This document shows positions 21,441-33,340 of a stretch of 64,000 bases of DNA, one piece after another. The stretch's first letter is position 1. Each line of letters begins with the position of its first letter. The notes under the pieces are model-generated. The model saw only the letters and a list, made by a program, of their open reading frames with translations, did not search any database and had not been told where the DNA came from. The position numbers were made by a program, and so were the translations under genes. This stretch comes from Eutreptiella sp. 'Long Island Sound 2002' (lineage: Eukaryota; Euglenozoa; Euglenophyceae; Eutreptiales; Eutreptiaceae): NCBI GenBank assembly GCA_964036045.1, contig OZ038384.1, positions 61,105,355 to 61,169,354 of the forward strand, in the 5' to 3' direction.

Positions 21441-22066
21441 AGACGGACGTCTTCGCTTCCCGGGATGCCCCACTTTTAAGAAAGTGTAGGAGGCTTTGGC
21501 ATCGGGGCAACTCAGCCTGGCACAGGCATTGGGGTTTGAAGGAGGGGGGGCCCATGTATTGGCATGGCTCCCTGGAAAATACCAGACGTACGGTGGCGAA
21601 GATCGTCACGGATAGGGCGAAGGGGATCCTGGTCATAACCGGCATAGGATCCACCCCATGTCCGCTGGAAAGTCTCAAGTCGACGCTGGATTCCATCACC
21701 CTGAACGAGATGTCATTCGGGCCAGAAGAGGAGTTGTTTATCGACGCCAAGGGTTTATCAATGCCCTCCCCGGGTCAAGCGTGGGGTACGAAGGCTTTCC
21801 TGGTGGATGGGGCGCAAGCCCAGCCCACGGGTGATGAAGCATTCATCGGTAGCTTTGGGGCGGTGCCCATGCGGGTCATGTTTGAGCCCAAGGAGGGGAC
21901 GGATCAGCCAATGGATGGCATTGACGTCCTCTCCCGCGCCGAGATCGACCACATAGTCAACTACATGCAGATGGGGATGCACGAAGGTGTGGCAGCTAAG
22001 GAGGGGCGGGCCATGGTCACATCTCCGCACTGGTGGGATGACAAGATGTTGGTCACCGGCAAGTAA
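21441..22066 (+). pseudogene. Element H region between protease and RT, degenerate Dam-like domain
   Basis: Same frame as the protease. Begins ETDVFASRDAPLL (residues 280-292 from 20603), followed by a Trp-rich segment (AWHRHWGLKEGGPMYWHGS) and VAKIVTDRAKGILVITG. This matches the order of the Dam-like region of element N and of DIRS elements: D-x-F-A-S, Trp-rich block, hydrophobic strand. The NPPF tetrapeptide is replaced by WHGS, so methylase chemistry looks lost. The rest (SAIDxx-like, acidic, to LVTGK) is not recognised. The frame closes at TAA 22064-22066, with RT continuing in the same frame. Confidence 0.5.
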
Positions 22067-22081
22067 GGGAAGGATGAGTTC

Positions 22082-23620
22082 GTGGCGAGGGTCATGGATC
22101 ACATCGCAGACCAATATGATGGTCCGGTTGGGTCGGACCCGCCGACGTGGGATTTTCCAAGAATGGGGGCGGGTAGCGACAGGAACTCGGCTGATGCCGC
22201 AAAATTCCGAAGATTATCGGTGGGAAGCGCGCCCCACGACGATGATAACGGCATATCAGACGAGGAGAAGTTGGACTCGGAACCGGAAGAGGCCTACACC
22301 GCAGTGCGGTCGGTTGTATCGATACCGAAGCAAGCGGCTGAAGAGGCCCAGGAGAAACCGAAGGTTGCCGAGCTGAAGGAGAGGCTGATAAATGTCTATC
22401 CGCGGCTATTCAGTGGCGTTGCCACCAAGAAACCTCCAGATCGTGGGAGGTTTGGCACAGCGAGGATCAAGCTGAAGCCGAACCCCCAGATCTATCGTCA
22501 GCGGGAGTACCAACTTCAGAGCGATCGGGCCGAGGCCATGAAGAAGTTGTTGGCCGAGTTTATTGAGCGGGGCTGGATCGAACCCTCCGACGATGAGTGG
22601 GCCAGCCCAGCCTTTATTGTGCCCAAGAAAAAGAAGGGCAGTTGGAGGTTGGTGGTTGATTACAGGGGTTTGAACAAGCAAACCGAGCACGACTCGTACT
22701 CGCTTCCTCTGATCGACACCATCCTCCAAAAACAACAAAAAAAGCGGATCTTCACGGTGTTAGACCTGAAACACGGCTATCATCAGATGCCGCTACGGCC
22801 GGACTCCAGGCCCTGCACAGCAACGTCGATGCCGCTGGGGCCGATGCAGTGGAAGGTGGTGCCTATGGGCGCCAAGAATGGCAACGCCGCTTTCCAGCGC
22901 ATGATGGAGGACCTCCTCGGTCCTGTCCGGGACTGTGCCGACCCCTTTGTGGATGACATCATCATCAGGTCCGGCACGGAAGACATGACTGAGGACGAGC
23001 TCATCGAAGGGCATGAGAAGGATCTGCGCCGAGTGCTCAGCGAGCTGGAGAAGCACAACATGGTGTGCAAGCCCACCAAAGCCTCACTCTTCGTGAGGGA
23101 AGTGGAGATCGCGGGTCACGTGGTTGGTCACGGGCAATGCCGTCCCATGCCTGGGAAGGTGGCGTCCCTGCACCACTGGGAGAAGCCCCAGACCATCAGC
23201 CAACTCCGATCCTTCATGGGGTTCTGCAATTACTATTCGGGCTATGTCCGGATGTATGCGGAACTGTCGGGCCCGCTGCACAAAATGCTGCAGGTGGGCA
23301 AGTTCGATGGCCGGAAGGGGAGCAAGAAGAAGCTTGCCTGGACCCCTGAGGCCGAAGATGCGTTCAGCCGCCTGAAGGAGCGACTCCCGGGGCAGCTGGG
23401 GCTATTTGTTGTGGACCCGGACAAGGGATTCGTGCTACAGACGGACGCCTCGGACTATGCTGTAGGGGCAGTCCTCGAGCAGGTCCGGGACGACGGGTCG
23501 CACGTACCTGTGGCGTTTTGGAGCCAGATCCTGGCCGAGGGCCAACGTCGAACCTGGACCGCGAGGGAGAAGGAGACGTACGCCATCGTTTGTGCGGTCA
23601 AAAAGGGGTCTGGCCACATC
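22082..23620 (+). pseudogene. Element H reverse transcriptase and RNase H
   Basis: Ty3-type RT. Acidic linker to residue 95, then FSGVATKKPPDRGRFG, WASPAFIVPKKKKGSWRLV, RIFTVLDLKHGYHQM (catalytic Asp), MGAKNGNAAFQRMM and FVDDIII (residues 289-292, YxDD with Phe). RNase H follows with FVLQTDASDYAVGAVL (Asp 455) and TAREKETYAIV (Glu). Near 23612 the frame breaks after AIVCAVKK; the continuation lies in the other two frames before settling in the frame of 23721. Starts in frame with the upstream region after the TAA at 22064, so the start at 22082 is not a true initiation site. Confidence 0.9.
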
Positions 23621-24180
23621 GGATTACCATCACCCCTTACAGAGCTGGCACAAGGAGCACGTCGACACCCCCTCGGGACCGGCGGCAAGGAGGGCCTGAT
23701 GGCATGAGACGTTCGCCAAGTTGGACCTCAGCGTCGTATACGTCCTGGGAAAGGACAACACTGTGGCGGATTGCCTCAGTCGATGGGCCTACCCCGCGGG
23801 CAAGGCATGGATGGACATATCCAGCCATGGGGACGCCGAGGAGACCGAGGTGGCCAAGCGCATCATCGAGATGGAGAAGGCCATGGAGCAAGAGGGGGTC
23901 AAGTGCTTTGTGGTGATGGCAAACCGTACAGACCTGGCAAAGTTCCGGGGCGCCCAAGTCGAAGGTATTCGAGAGGAAACCCTCGAGCAATGGATGGTGG
24001 CCCCCGTAGAGCTAGTCAGGTTGGTGCTGACAGAAGACTGGTCGGATGACTATGCGGCATCCGAACACTGGAGCAGGTACTGGAATGCCGTGAGCGCCCC
24101 GTCGGACGACGAATGGCCTGAGGGCTTGACCGAGGATGAGGATAAATGTTTCCTCAAGGACAAGCTATTGGTCCTGAGAA
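23621..24180 (+). pseudogene. Element H RNase H tail and linker to integrase
   Basis: After the break near 23612 the RNase H end is readable as DLSVVYVLGKDNTVADCLSR (late conserved Asp), then an acidic linker (AEETEVAKRIIEMEKAME; WSDDYAASEHWSRYW). Frame of 23721 to about 24178, where another shift leads to the integrase frame. Typical length for the region between RNase H and integrase. Confidence 0.75.
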
Positions 24181-25564
24181 CCGAATGGAGGAGCTCATTG
24201 ACCACTGGCATAACGCCCAGCTCATGCATCCTGGTCGGAACAAGATGCAGCAGGACCTGGAGTGGCGCTTCAACTTCTCACCGGGGTTCTACGCCATCCT
24301 GGACAAGTACTGCAGCGACTGCGCCGTGTGTCGGGCCACAAAAAGCCCCAACCATTCCACAGCGGGCAACCCGGTGTATACGGCTATACCGGACGCCCCT
24401 ATGCGGTCGGTGGCCATGGATGTATTCGCCATGCCTGAGGTAACCGTGGAAGGAGAGACCTACGACTGTGTCATTCTAGCGGTGGTTAGGCACAGCGGGT
24501 ATATCGTGGCGGTCCCTGGCAAGATGTCCAAGAAGAAGGACAAGAAGGACAAGCATGAAGTGGGTCTGCAGGCCAAGACCTTTGCTAATGCCATGATCAG
24601 GCATTGGCTGACGATTTTTGATGTCCCAGCTGTCATCTGCAGCGATCGGGGCAGTCAATTTGTGGGAACGTGGTTCAAGACAATGTGCAAGCACATGGGG
24701 ACTCGGCACACCGAGACCGTGGCGTACCACAGCCAGTCAAATGGTCGGGCCGAGGTGGCCGGGCGGCAGATGTTCGAAACGTTCCGCCAGCTGCACATTG
24801 ACGAACCGGGCTGGAATTGGTACAACTCGCTGTGGAGAGTACTCCAGGCGTACCACGACCTTCCGGGGCCCACTGGACTGTTGCCCCATCGTATCCTGTT
24901 CCGACGGGATCGAGTGTCACGCACTCTCTCGTGGTTGAACCATGGCAAAGTGGCCCGGGAGGCGAGTGCTATGATGGCTGAGGCGGACGACACGGCGGCC
25001 AAGGTGTGCAAAGCACTTCAGGACGAGCATGAGAAGAGGGCCAAGTACTTCAAGCAGGGAAAAGTCCAGAAATATGCTCTCAGAGACACCGTATGGGTGG
25101 AGCGGCACCACAAGGATGTCCTGTCCAGGCATCGGCAGGCGTCTTGGTATGTGCCTGGGGTAATCGTTCGGAAGGTCGGGCAGGATGTGTATGCGGTGCG
25201 TGTGGGGGATAACAAGATCCTGGACCGCGGCCATACCCAGCTTCGTCGCCGAGCACCAGACCCAAGCGGACGTCCCGTCACCTTCGAGTTCACAGCCGGA
25301 GGTCTGGACTCTGATGACGAGGGGGAGGACGACGACTTTACGGCCGAGAAGATCCTGACGGACAAGCCGGACCAGGGGACGCCTGAGGGGAGGCTATATA
25401 AAGTCCGTTGGAAGGGATTTGCCGCATCCAGAGATTCGTGGGAGCCTCCGAGCAGTTTTGTTCCGAGGTATACCACGGCCTGGATAAACTATCTAAGGAA
25501 GAAGAACATTTCCTTGGATGTCAAGGACGTGTTGGTCCATTTGCCAGCTATCGCAGCACCGTAA
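24176..25564 (+). pseudogene. Element H integrase with C-terminal chromodomain
   Basis: Zinc-binding HHCC: IDHWHNAQLMHPGRNK and YCSDCAVCRATKS. Catalytic core: VAMDVFAMPEV (Asp 92 counted from 24146), VICSDRGSQFVG (Asp 167) and NGRAEVAGRQM (Glu 203), with 35 residues between the last two. The C-terminal part (DTVWVERHH...WYVPGVIVRKVG) is the usual SH3-like region. A chromodomain ends the protein: DFTAEKILTDKPDQG, YKVRWKGFAASRDSWEP. This places H in the chromovirus branch, whose chromodomain guides insertion to particular chromatin. The 463-codon frame itself is intact to TAA at 25562-25564. The whole pol is broken upstream by frameshifts. Confidence 0.92.
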
Positions 25565-25945
25565 TGGATCCACCTTGACATTTTTGATTGTTTTTTTGCT
25601 TGGGAGACGGGTGAGGGCGTTAATCTGATATTTATGGGCCTTGATTGGCCATTATCATCTTCACTCGGTCTCCACACATATATTTCATTGTGGGATACGT
25701 ATCTAGATTAATCGACGACGTTTTTCTATCTTTGATCCCCTTGGTCCATGTTGTAGATCAAGAGGATACCGGATATGGCGGAGGGCACCGATTATGAGTG
25801 TCCTCGGCCCTCTCTTGGGGCATGGGGGACGCCTACGCCGTATGTGGGGCCTCCATGTGTCCTTGGGACATGGAGGGGGGGGGGTTGGAGCCCATTGGGG
25901 TCCTCCCGTCCTCTCTTCAATGACTTCCGAGCGGAAACAACGCTC
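25565..25945. other. 3' untranslated region of element H
   Basis: Between the integrase stop and the polypurine tract; no coding signal. It includes a T-rich stretch and TATATTTC at about 25678. Confidence 0.7.
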
Positions 25946-25958
25946 TGAGAAGGGGGGT
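25946..25958 (+). other. Polypurine tract of element H
   Basis: TGAGAAGGGGGGT directly precedes the 3' LTR: purine-rich and correctly placed for plus-strand DNA priming. Confidence 0.75.
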
Positions 25959-28400
25959 GAAGCCGTTCGGACCCCGGTGGCCATCTTTGGGTCACTTGGG
26001 GTGTGTATCTATGGGCCGGCAAGCCGCCATTGGCTGATATCATACTCTCCCATCCACCTGACCTAACCTGATGTGATAGTGTGATAGGCTTGGCCATTCC
26101 AGCTATGAGCGGCCATATGCAATACCGAGGCGCCGCCGGCTGAGATTTATATATCAAAGTATCAGGAATCAACAGGGTTTTTTTATCATAATGTTTTCAT
26201 AATTTTTCAGCTATCCGTTCTGATTGTCAATGTATCGGCGACTGGTGGTTGGCTCGCGATTTTGCGGTAACCGATTGGTTAACTGTTATTTCCAGATATT
26301 TTAGCGGAAACCCCGATGAAGGGTCAACTCTCATCAGAAAAGGGTTCGTTGCCTCCGCAATTTGAATGTTATACACTCGCAAAAATAATCCGATTTTTTC
26401 AGACATTCAGAATCGGATTTTCGATTTCGAGGTCGCCGCCCTTGATATGATGAATTCCGAGTGGTCCTACATTTTTCCCCGATCACGAATCAGCCTTTCT
26501 TTTGTTGTCTCCTTCATTTTTCTTGGAGATATAGGCGAAACAAAATTGATTCGTGAGGCCACTTTGAAAGATCATATCTCCAGCTCACTGCGAGGTATTC
26601 CAATTTTGAGATATGGGCTGGAATTGCCTTGGTCTCAACTTAATTTGGGGGAGCGTCAAACGCTTTTGATGTGTACAGATGCCTGGTGTAGCAAGGGATG
26701 ATAGTCAAGAGGGTAGAAACTGATTTATAACTCTTGGACCATGCAACCGAATATTTGAATGCAACTTTCGAGTGTACCGCATGAGTGTTGGTGTTGCAGA
26801 GAAACTTTCATTGGGTTCCTACGTATTTTTAACGTGAAGTTATGTCCATGGAGGTGCATGGGATACCATGGTGGGAGCCACTTTTAAGGGTATGTGTTAT
26901 ATGGATCCCATGTGCTTCGCTATGCTCACGCCCATGTTATATCTCTCCGTTTGTAGGAAGATATGTGGTGTCATACGTGGCAAGGGCTTTGCCCATGTCT
27001 TAATGGTGAGCTCCAAAGCGCTAGACTACGTCTACCGCACATACAGTGCATGTGGGAAGGCTTACAGAGCGACCCACAAGCGCCACTATCAATTTCCCCC
27101 TTTTCATGTTGCGTGTCGTGAGGACGTTCGAAGGTGTCCCCATGCGTCCATGTGGGGATCCAAGTGGGGGGATTGTTCGGAAATGGTCCCAAGCAATTGT
27201 GTTCTGAAACATATGTTGATACCATGGGTGAGCGAAGTTGTATACTATTGTAATTATCTTGAATTTAGCAACATCTGCATGTTTTTGACCTCATTTTATG
27301 CTCATTTTTGTATTTTATGTGCTCAACTGGTCGGCTAACAGTAAAGTGCCTAGAGATCTGTGAACTATGGTATGTTGCTTATATGTTGGCATATGCTTCG
27401 GTGTTGCACCTCACCATATGCCTCATCACGTGGTCACTTTCGCGTGGCACACGAGGCCTCACAAAATTAGTTCTCAAATTCGTGAGCTTACTTGTGAAGC
27501 ATGGCATGTATATATCCGGAGGGGTTTGGGAACCAATGTTGGGATATTTTTGGGCATGGATATTTGGTCTATATCACCCTTGTATATTACTTTCCGATTT
27601 GACACATGCATGGAGCATTTCAATATTTGCCGTATGCATTTTTGAGTATATAATTGAATTTTGGGCACTATGGTGTGATCTGCCTAATTTTGCTATGTTG
27701 TGAGGTCATCTTCATGGGGTAGTTCTCCAAGCCCAATCGACTCCAAGTCCAACCAAGTTTATGTCAGGGTAGAGTATGGTCCTGAGTGCCACTCTAGGCC
27801 ATGACACGCCACCTCCCCTATTGGGCTAGGATTTGGAGGCTTGGGAATGAACACATTTTTGGGGTTTGTGTAGTGACCTTTGGCACACGGCATTTAGTCA
27901 TCTTATTTGACCTGGTTCAGGGCAATATGTTGGTGAGTCAAGGGAAGGTCCTGAGTCCAGGGAATGAGGGGTCTATGGCTGTGACTGTGTAAGTTTACCA
28001 TCTTTCCTTCATTTTGCTTGATTTGTGTTGATATGCCAATTTCAGGGCTTCTTTATTGATTTTGGTGCAATTCTATGTACATGCCCAACGCCCGTGTCTC
28101 TGTGTGCACCGTGAGACGACTGGCGTGTTGAAAGGAGTTGTTGAGTGTCAACGCGAGACCTGAAACATCCTTGGAAGCCCTCAGTGTGGATTATTTGGAT
28201 TTGATCTATTGTACTTGGGAGTTGGTTATTGCAAGGGATCAGAATTTGTGTGAAGGAGCCAGATTTTATTATTTTTTTGTCGGAAATTGTGCAGGATAGG
28301 GCAAGATCATGCAGAACCTGGTGAGAAGCAAGAGCATAGGAGTGACAGGAAATGGTGGAAGGGGTACAGCAGGGGCCAGTCCTGGTAGGGACCTTCTTTA
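25959..28400 (+). repeat. 3' LTR of element H (2442 bp)
   Basis: Partner of 3899-6339, same ends. The two LTRs differ by scattered substitutions and a few small indels (a few percent by eye). Confidence 0.95.
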
Positions 28401-28405
28401 GTGGT
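28401..28405. repeat. Target-site duplication GTGGT, right of element H
   Basis: Second copy of the duplication; on the minus strand it reads ACCAC within LINE ORF2. Confidence 0.9.
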
Positions 28406-30060
28406 GCAGGACCCGCATTCGGGGGAGGGTGACGTATACTACGGTGATGGAGGCCCCGACAAGGTCTATGGTGTGGATGGTGCCCTTGGGGTGATGGTGG
28501 AGGTCCCCGCAGAGGACCGCTAGGGGCCCTTCCTCTGAACACATGTGGTTGGTAAGTATGGCGTGGTGTGGAGATGGGAGGAGAAGCTGCAGGTGGTTCC
28601 ACAGGCGCGTGTTCATGTCAGTGGGCATGCCCGTCTGGTGGAGTACCCAGCGCGGGCATGTGTTGCGGGCCCGTTGTGCGGCTTGGAGGCGGATTGTGGT
28701 GACCTCGCGGACCTCCGGTGAGTGGTTGTGGGTCATGCAGTGAAGGAGGAGGGCCGTGTGTCTGGTGTAGGCTGCTTTCACCTCGTCCCCTATGGCGTCC
28801 TCATAGTGGGGCCATGCCGCTCGGATGGCGCGGGTGGGTATGGAGGTCGGCCAGCCCCCGTGTGCTGCCCATCCCTTGGTCACGGCACGGCGTGGCCAGC
28901 TGGAGGGCGGTGGTGGGGTGTGTCAGGTGGAGTGCTTGGAAGGCTATGGAGGTCTTCAAGACCCCGGTGAGGTAGTACGCCAGGCTCTGGTGGGACAGGG
29001 AGAGGGCCTTGGTGGTCGGGGATGCATATCTGGGGCGATGGGCGAGGTGTGATTGCAACTTGGGAGGGAGGGTGGCGTCCTCAGGGTTGGCGGCCTGGAT
29101 TACCCCCAGGTGGGTGGTGGTTGTCACGACTTGCATGGGGGGCCCTTTTGGCCCTGGGGTGGGGTGTGTGGCAGACCCCTTGATCATGGCCACTGACTTT
29201 GTTGGGTGGACGATGAGGTTGTTGTGGGAGAGGTAGGAGACAGTCACGTCCAGTAAGTCATTGGCCTGTTGGGTGACCGATGGCCCAGGGGCGGGGGCAT
29301 GTGGTTCGTGTGGGGTGTGCGGGACCGTGAGGTTGCTGTCGTCCGCGAAGCCCACCAGGGGGGAGAAGAGGGGGTAGGGTGCGTAGGTCGGGTAATCCTG
29401 CTCGATTGCGAGGGCCAGGGGGAGCGTCACGAGAAGGTACAGGAAGGGGCCTTCTGCTCCTCCTTGGGGGAGCCCGCTGCCTGGCTCCAGGAAGGGGGTG
29501 AGGCCTGCTCCAGTGCAGAACGTGTATTTGCCGTTGCGGATGTAGCTCGAGGCGAAGTTGTAGAAGGGGAGGCCTAGGCGTTTCCACACCGCTTCTAGAA
29601 GGAGCCAGGGGGTGTTCGGGAGGGCTCCTTTGACGTCGAGGGAGGCGATGGTGTCCTGGAGGAAGATGGCCTCGTGTGGGGACCAGCCTGGGATGCCCCC
29701 CGGGAGTCTGCCTGGTATGTGGGGGTCCAGGTGGGGGCGGATGCGGCGTCGGAGGATGGTCCAGACAATTTTGACCTCCGTGACTGCACAGACTATGGGG
29801 CGCCAGTTCTCTGGGTTCGCCCAGTCCCCTTTTTTGTAGAGGGGGCGGACAACGTTTGCCCAGTCTGGTGGCAGGGGGGTCTGCCCCTGACGATGTCCCA
29901 GAGGCGGTGGGCGAGGATGCGGAGGAGGTGGGCGGGGAGGTGGTAGTATGCCTCCGCAGGGAGGCCGTCGTAGCCTGGGGTTTTGTGTTGCCGGAGACTC
30001 TGGATGGCCTTCCGGACTTCGTGGATGGTGAAGGGCGCTTCTCCAGTTGCCTCCTCTGGG
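28406..30060 (-). pseudogene. Outer LINE ORF2: reverse transcriptase domain
   Basis: Non-LTR reverse transcriptase. Upstream fingers are readable piecewise: RKAIQSLRQHKTPGYDG near 29990 in one frame, then LYKKGDWANPENWRP, SLDVKGALPNTPW (first catalytic Asp), GLPQGGAEGPFLYLL and LVGFADDSNLTV (FADD active site near 29345). Frame changes occur near 30057, 29880 and 28890. After the last, a thumb/linker segment (RNTCPRWVLHQTGMPTD; EEGPLAVLCGDLHHH) runs to the insertion site of element H at 28405 and continues at 3893. RT copies LINE RNA at a nicked chromosomal site. Many plant LINEs use FADD rather than YADD. Confidence 0.88.
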
Positions 30061-31400
30061 CGTGGTTGAAGACCCGAGGGAGTCGGTCGATTTTGGCCTG
30101 GGTGTCCGGGTCCAGTGTGTCTTGGGTGGGCGTGTGTTGCCGGAGGAAGCTGTCTTGGGTGGCTTGGAGCACTGTGGCTGGGTCGTTGGTGAGGGAGCCA
30201 TCCTCCTGCCTGACCGTGGTGATGGTGCGTTGGCCGGTGTCGGTCATGGCGTCGTTGAGGTCGCGGATGGCCTTGTAGGGGAGTTCATGTTGCGCATACC
30301 GTTCGTGTTCCTGGGCGATGCGCTGTTGCCTGTGGATGTGCCACCTCTTCAGGTCTGCCCTGATGTGGGCTATCTGCGTCCTGCAGTGGTGTATCTGGCG
30401 GCGGGTTTTGGGGGTGTCGGTGTGGAGGAGGGTCGCCGGTTGTTGCTTCGCATGCCAGAGGTCATGGAGCATGTCCCCTAGGGCCGTGGGTGGTTGGTCG
30501 TCGTCAGTGTGGGGGTGTTGTTGGAAGCCGCAGGCGACGGCATCCGTGCGCATGGCTGTGAGTAGGTCGGTCGGGTCTGGTTGGATGTGCCGGGCGCGGT
30601 CTATGGCCCTGTGATATTGGGACGAGGCATGCTTGTCATGCAGTAGGGGCACCTTCAGGGGGGGTGGTAGGCCTTGGTCCGCATCCTCTGGGGGACTGGG
30701 GGGAAGGTTGGGGATGGCGAGGCGGATGTGCACGGGGCTAAGGCCTGTGGGTCCCAGCGGGAGGGGTCCATATCGGCCCTCAGCCCGGATGATGGTGGTG
30801 AGGTCGCCATAGCATACGTCGATGCGGGATGGGGCGGCATCTGTTTGGTGGGGGAAGTGGAACGGTTGGCCTTCGAGGTTGGCTGTCAGGTCCACGAGCC
30901 CCAGCATTTCGATTGTGTCGCCGACTGCATGGTCCTGGGGTGTGGCCTGTCCCCCTCGGTCCGCCGGGGTGGGGGCGGCGTTCATGTCGCCGACGATGAT
31001 TGTGGGGGCGAGCATGGCCATCTGGCGGTATGGCCATCTGGCGGCCAGGGCTTGGAGGAAGGGTTCCGTGGCGTCGCCGAAGGGGACGTGGGCGTTGATG
31101 ACGTTGAGTTGCCATCCGTCCCCGACGACCTCATAGACACCTAGCCTCCCTGGGACGCTGAGGTGGTGGACGAGGTGGACGTGGATGCCGATTCGGGCGT
31201 ACAGGGGGCTCCCCTTGTGCCAGTAGCATTTGTACGCTTTCCGGTCCGGGGTATATATGGGGGTGGTTTCTGGGGGGTCGTCGCGTTGTAGGCCTTGTTC
31301 CTGGAAGGGGAGGAGGTGGGGAACCCACCCGGGCCCCTGTGCCATCTGGAGCTCCTGGAGGGCAATTGTGGCGTCCTTGGAGTATGTGACGGCCGGGTGG
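30061..31400 (-). pseudogene. Outer LINE ORF2: apurinic-type endonuclease domain
   Basis: N-terminal endonuclease that nicks target DNA. In frame from before 31345: TIALQELQ (metal-binding Glu), then INAHVPFGDATEPF (residues 83-96 from 31345), IIVGDMNAAPTPADRGG (Asp 120, Asn 122), PSRIDVCYG (Asp 176) and GLSPVHIRLAI (His 206). All four classic exonuclease-endonuclease-phosphatase motifs are present in order. A long linker with charged helical sequence (HAKQQPATLLHTDT; RRQIHHCRTQIAHI) leads to RT. The frame is lost after FNHAQRRQLE, by one base, near 30057. ORF1 ends at 31402, so ORF2 begins close to or overlapping it. Confidence 0.88.
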
Positions 31401-31401
31401 T

Positions 31402-33340
31402 TCAGGTCGAGGAGGTTGACGGTGGCCTCGGTGGGGGCGGGCCGGGGCTGTGGAGGCTTGTGCCCTCGGCTTTTGCCCCGTCAGGGAGGGGAACTGGGGC
31501 ACGGGGACTTTTTGCCGGTTGGTGGGCGCTTGGGTAGGCGCGGCGGGGGGAGGCTTTGGCTCCACTCTGGGGGGGCTCGCCAGTGTATTTGGTGCCTCTG
31601 TGGGCCTTGTTCTCGTCGGTGCGGAGCCGATTGGGGTGGGCGCTGGTGAGCTCCAGGGTGTGGCCTTCTGGCATGTCCGGGGCGCTGCTGCCTTGGTCTA
31701 GCTCCTTTTGGCCGTGCCAGACCACCCGGATCTGTGGCCCCCCGTTGTCCCCCGGCTGGCGGAGGCGGTACTGGATCGTGCCCTCACACCAGATCCAGTC
31801 GCCTGTGTGGTCGTTGCGGAAGGGCTGCTGGACCTTCACGCCCTTTTCGAATCCTTGATACGCCTCGGGTGGGGGCGGTGCTGGTGGCGGGAGGGAAGAT
31901 GATGAGGATGCCTGGTCCGGGTTTGGGGTGCGGGGGGTCGGGAGGTCGCTGCTTTTCCGGCTTGGTTGGGGGCGGGTGCGCCCCTTTTTTGTCTCGCTCG
32001 CTTGGATGGGACTGGAGGTAGCGGGGCTTGGGGGGCGTGGGGTTTGAAGAAGGGGTGCGTTGCTTGCTGGCCCGGATCCCTCAGTGGGGTTTCTGCCGGC
32101 GTTTGCATGTTCGTTTTCGCGTGGCTGCGCATGAGCTCGGCGAGCTTGCGCACAGTCTCCGGGGGATCGGATGGCCATGGCAGTGCGGCCGGGCTGTCGT
32201 TGAAGGGGTGGTGAAGGTGGTAGTTCCTCAAGGCCTTGGCCTGCATGACCCAGGCCTCCGTGGGCTCCGGTGTGTCTGGGCCGCTGGGGGAGGCTTGAGC
32301 CCAGTAGAGTGCTGTGTGGAGGGCTTCCCAGGGGGCGCCTTCGCGGCCTGTGAGAGTGGTGCCCTGGTGGGGTCGCTGCCGGCTCCGTGGGGGGTCTTCC
32401 GGGTCTATTTCCGGGGTATCGTCCTGGGCCGCCATGAGGACTTCGTGTGCCCAGTGGAGGACCCACCATTGGGCGTCCGCTTTGAGGATGTGGATGGCGG
32501 GTTGTTGGGGGGGCGTGTCCAGGGTGTCCCACAATGCGATGGCTAGTTCTATCCTGGAGGGGTGGAGGTGTGATGTGGCCCTGCGGCTTAGGTATTGATC
32601 GATGTGGAAGGGGGTGACGCGATCTTTGGGGCCCTGCGGTGGTGGGGGCATCGCTGGGATGGTTGTGGGGTCCCAGTGGCGTTCGTGGGCGGCGAGGGTG
32701 TATAGGGCGGCGGTGATGATGTGGTGGGCTTGCCCCTCCAGGACAATGTGGTGCTCGGTGCCGAAGTCCTTTGGTAGGTGCACTGCGGGGTGGACGGTGA
32801 TGTGGGCTAGGGCGCGTTGGTGGGCCCTTTTTCCCCCGTCTGGCGCCTGCGGCAGTTTGTCCCCCGGGATGTGCTGGTGTTGGTGTTTTGGCGGGGGCGG
32901 TCCCAGGGCGAGGGATTCTACTCCGTGGAGGGGGATGGCGTGTTCCCTGGACCTGTTGGGCACGATGTATATGCCCGGGTCTCCCGGTACGATGCCCAGG
33001 TACATGTTGCCCGTGATGGTGGGGGCCGGCAGCGGTTGGAGCAGGGGCGGGGTGCATGGGGTGGAGCAGGGCGGGTCGTGGTGCTCACACCGGGGGTGGT
33101 TGATGCCGTACGGGGTGACGTGTACGGCGAAGGGTCCGACAGCGTGCTGGAGTTTGTGGGGTTGGATGTTGTGGAGGCGCGCCACCGCCCGTATGTGGGA
33201 GCGCCTTTTGCTGATCCACACGGCGTCTGCCCGCGACGCCGCTGGGTTCAGGCAGTCCGGGATGATGCCTGTGACCGTGCAGTTGTGGGTGGCATCTGAC
33301 ACTCTGGCGGGGGGGGCGCTGATGCGGGGGATGGTTCAGG
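31402..33340 (-). pseudogene. Outer LINE ORF1, C-terminal part
   Basis: Two long frames cover this stretch: 33302 to about 31990 and about 31990 to 31402, joined by one shift. The first reads as a real protein (GIIPDCLNPAASRADAVWIS; QYLSRRATSHLHPSRIELAI; ILKADAQWWVLHWAHEVLM), then becomes basic and Pro/Ser-rich. The second has a compact, Trp-containing block (HTGDWIWCEGTIQYRLRQ, QIRVVWHGQKELDQ) reminiscent of small beta-barrel domains, and a basic tail. I do not recognise a named ORF1 domain (no RRM or zinc knuckle seen). By position it is the RNA-binding or particle protein of the LINE. Confidence 0.65.

Larger units (their letters stand above)
3899..28400 (+). mobile_element. Element H: chromodomain Ty3/gypsy retrotransposon, split by element N
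   Basis: A complete plus-strand LTR element of about 24.5 kb including its own insertion; the H sequence alone is about 13.3 kb. Order: 5' LTR, tRNA primer site, gag (cut by element N), zinc knuckle, protease, Dam-like region, RT, RNase H, integrase, chromodomain, polypurine tract, 3' LTR. Gag, protease and RT lie in a single frame separated only by stop codons, suggesting an ancestral single gag-pol frame. At least four frameshifts and three stops make it non-autonomous now. It is inserted into the minus-strand LINE. The gag is related to that of fragment M at 56-60 kb. Confidence 0.95.
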
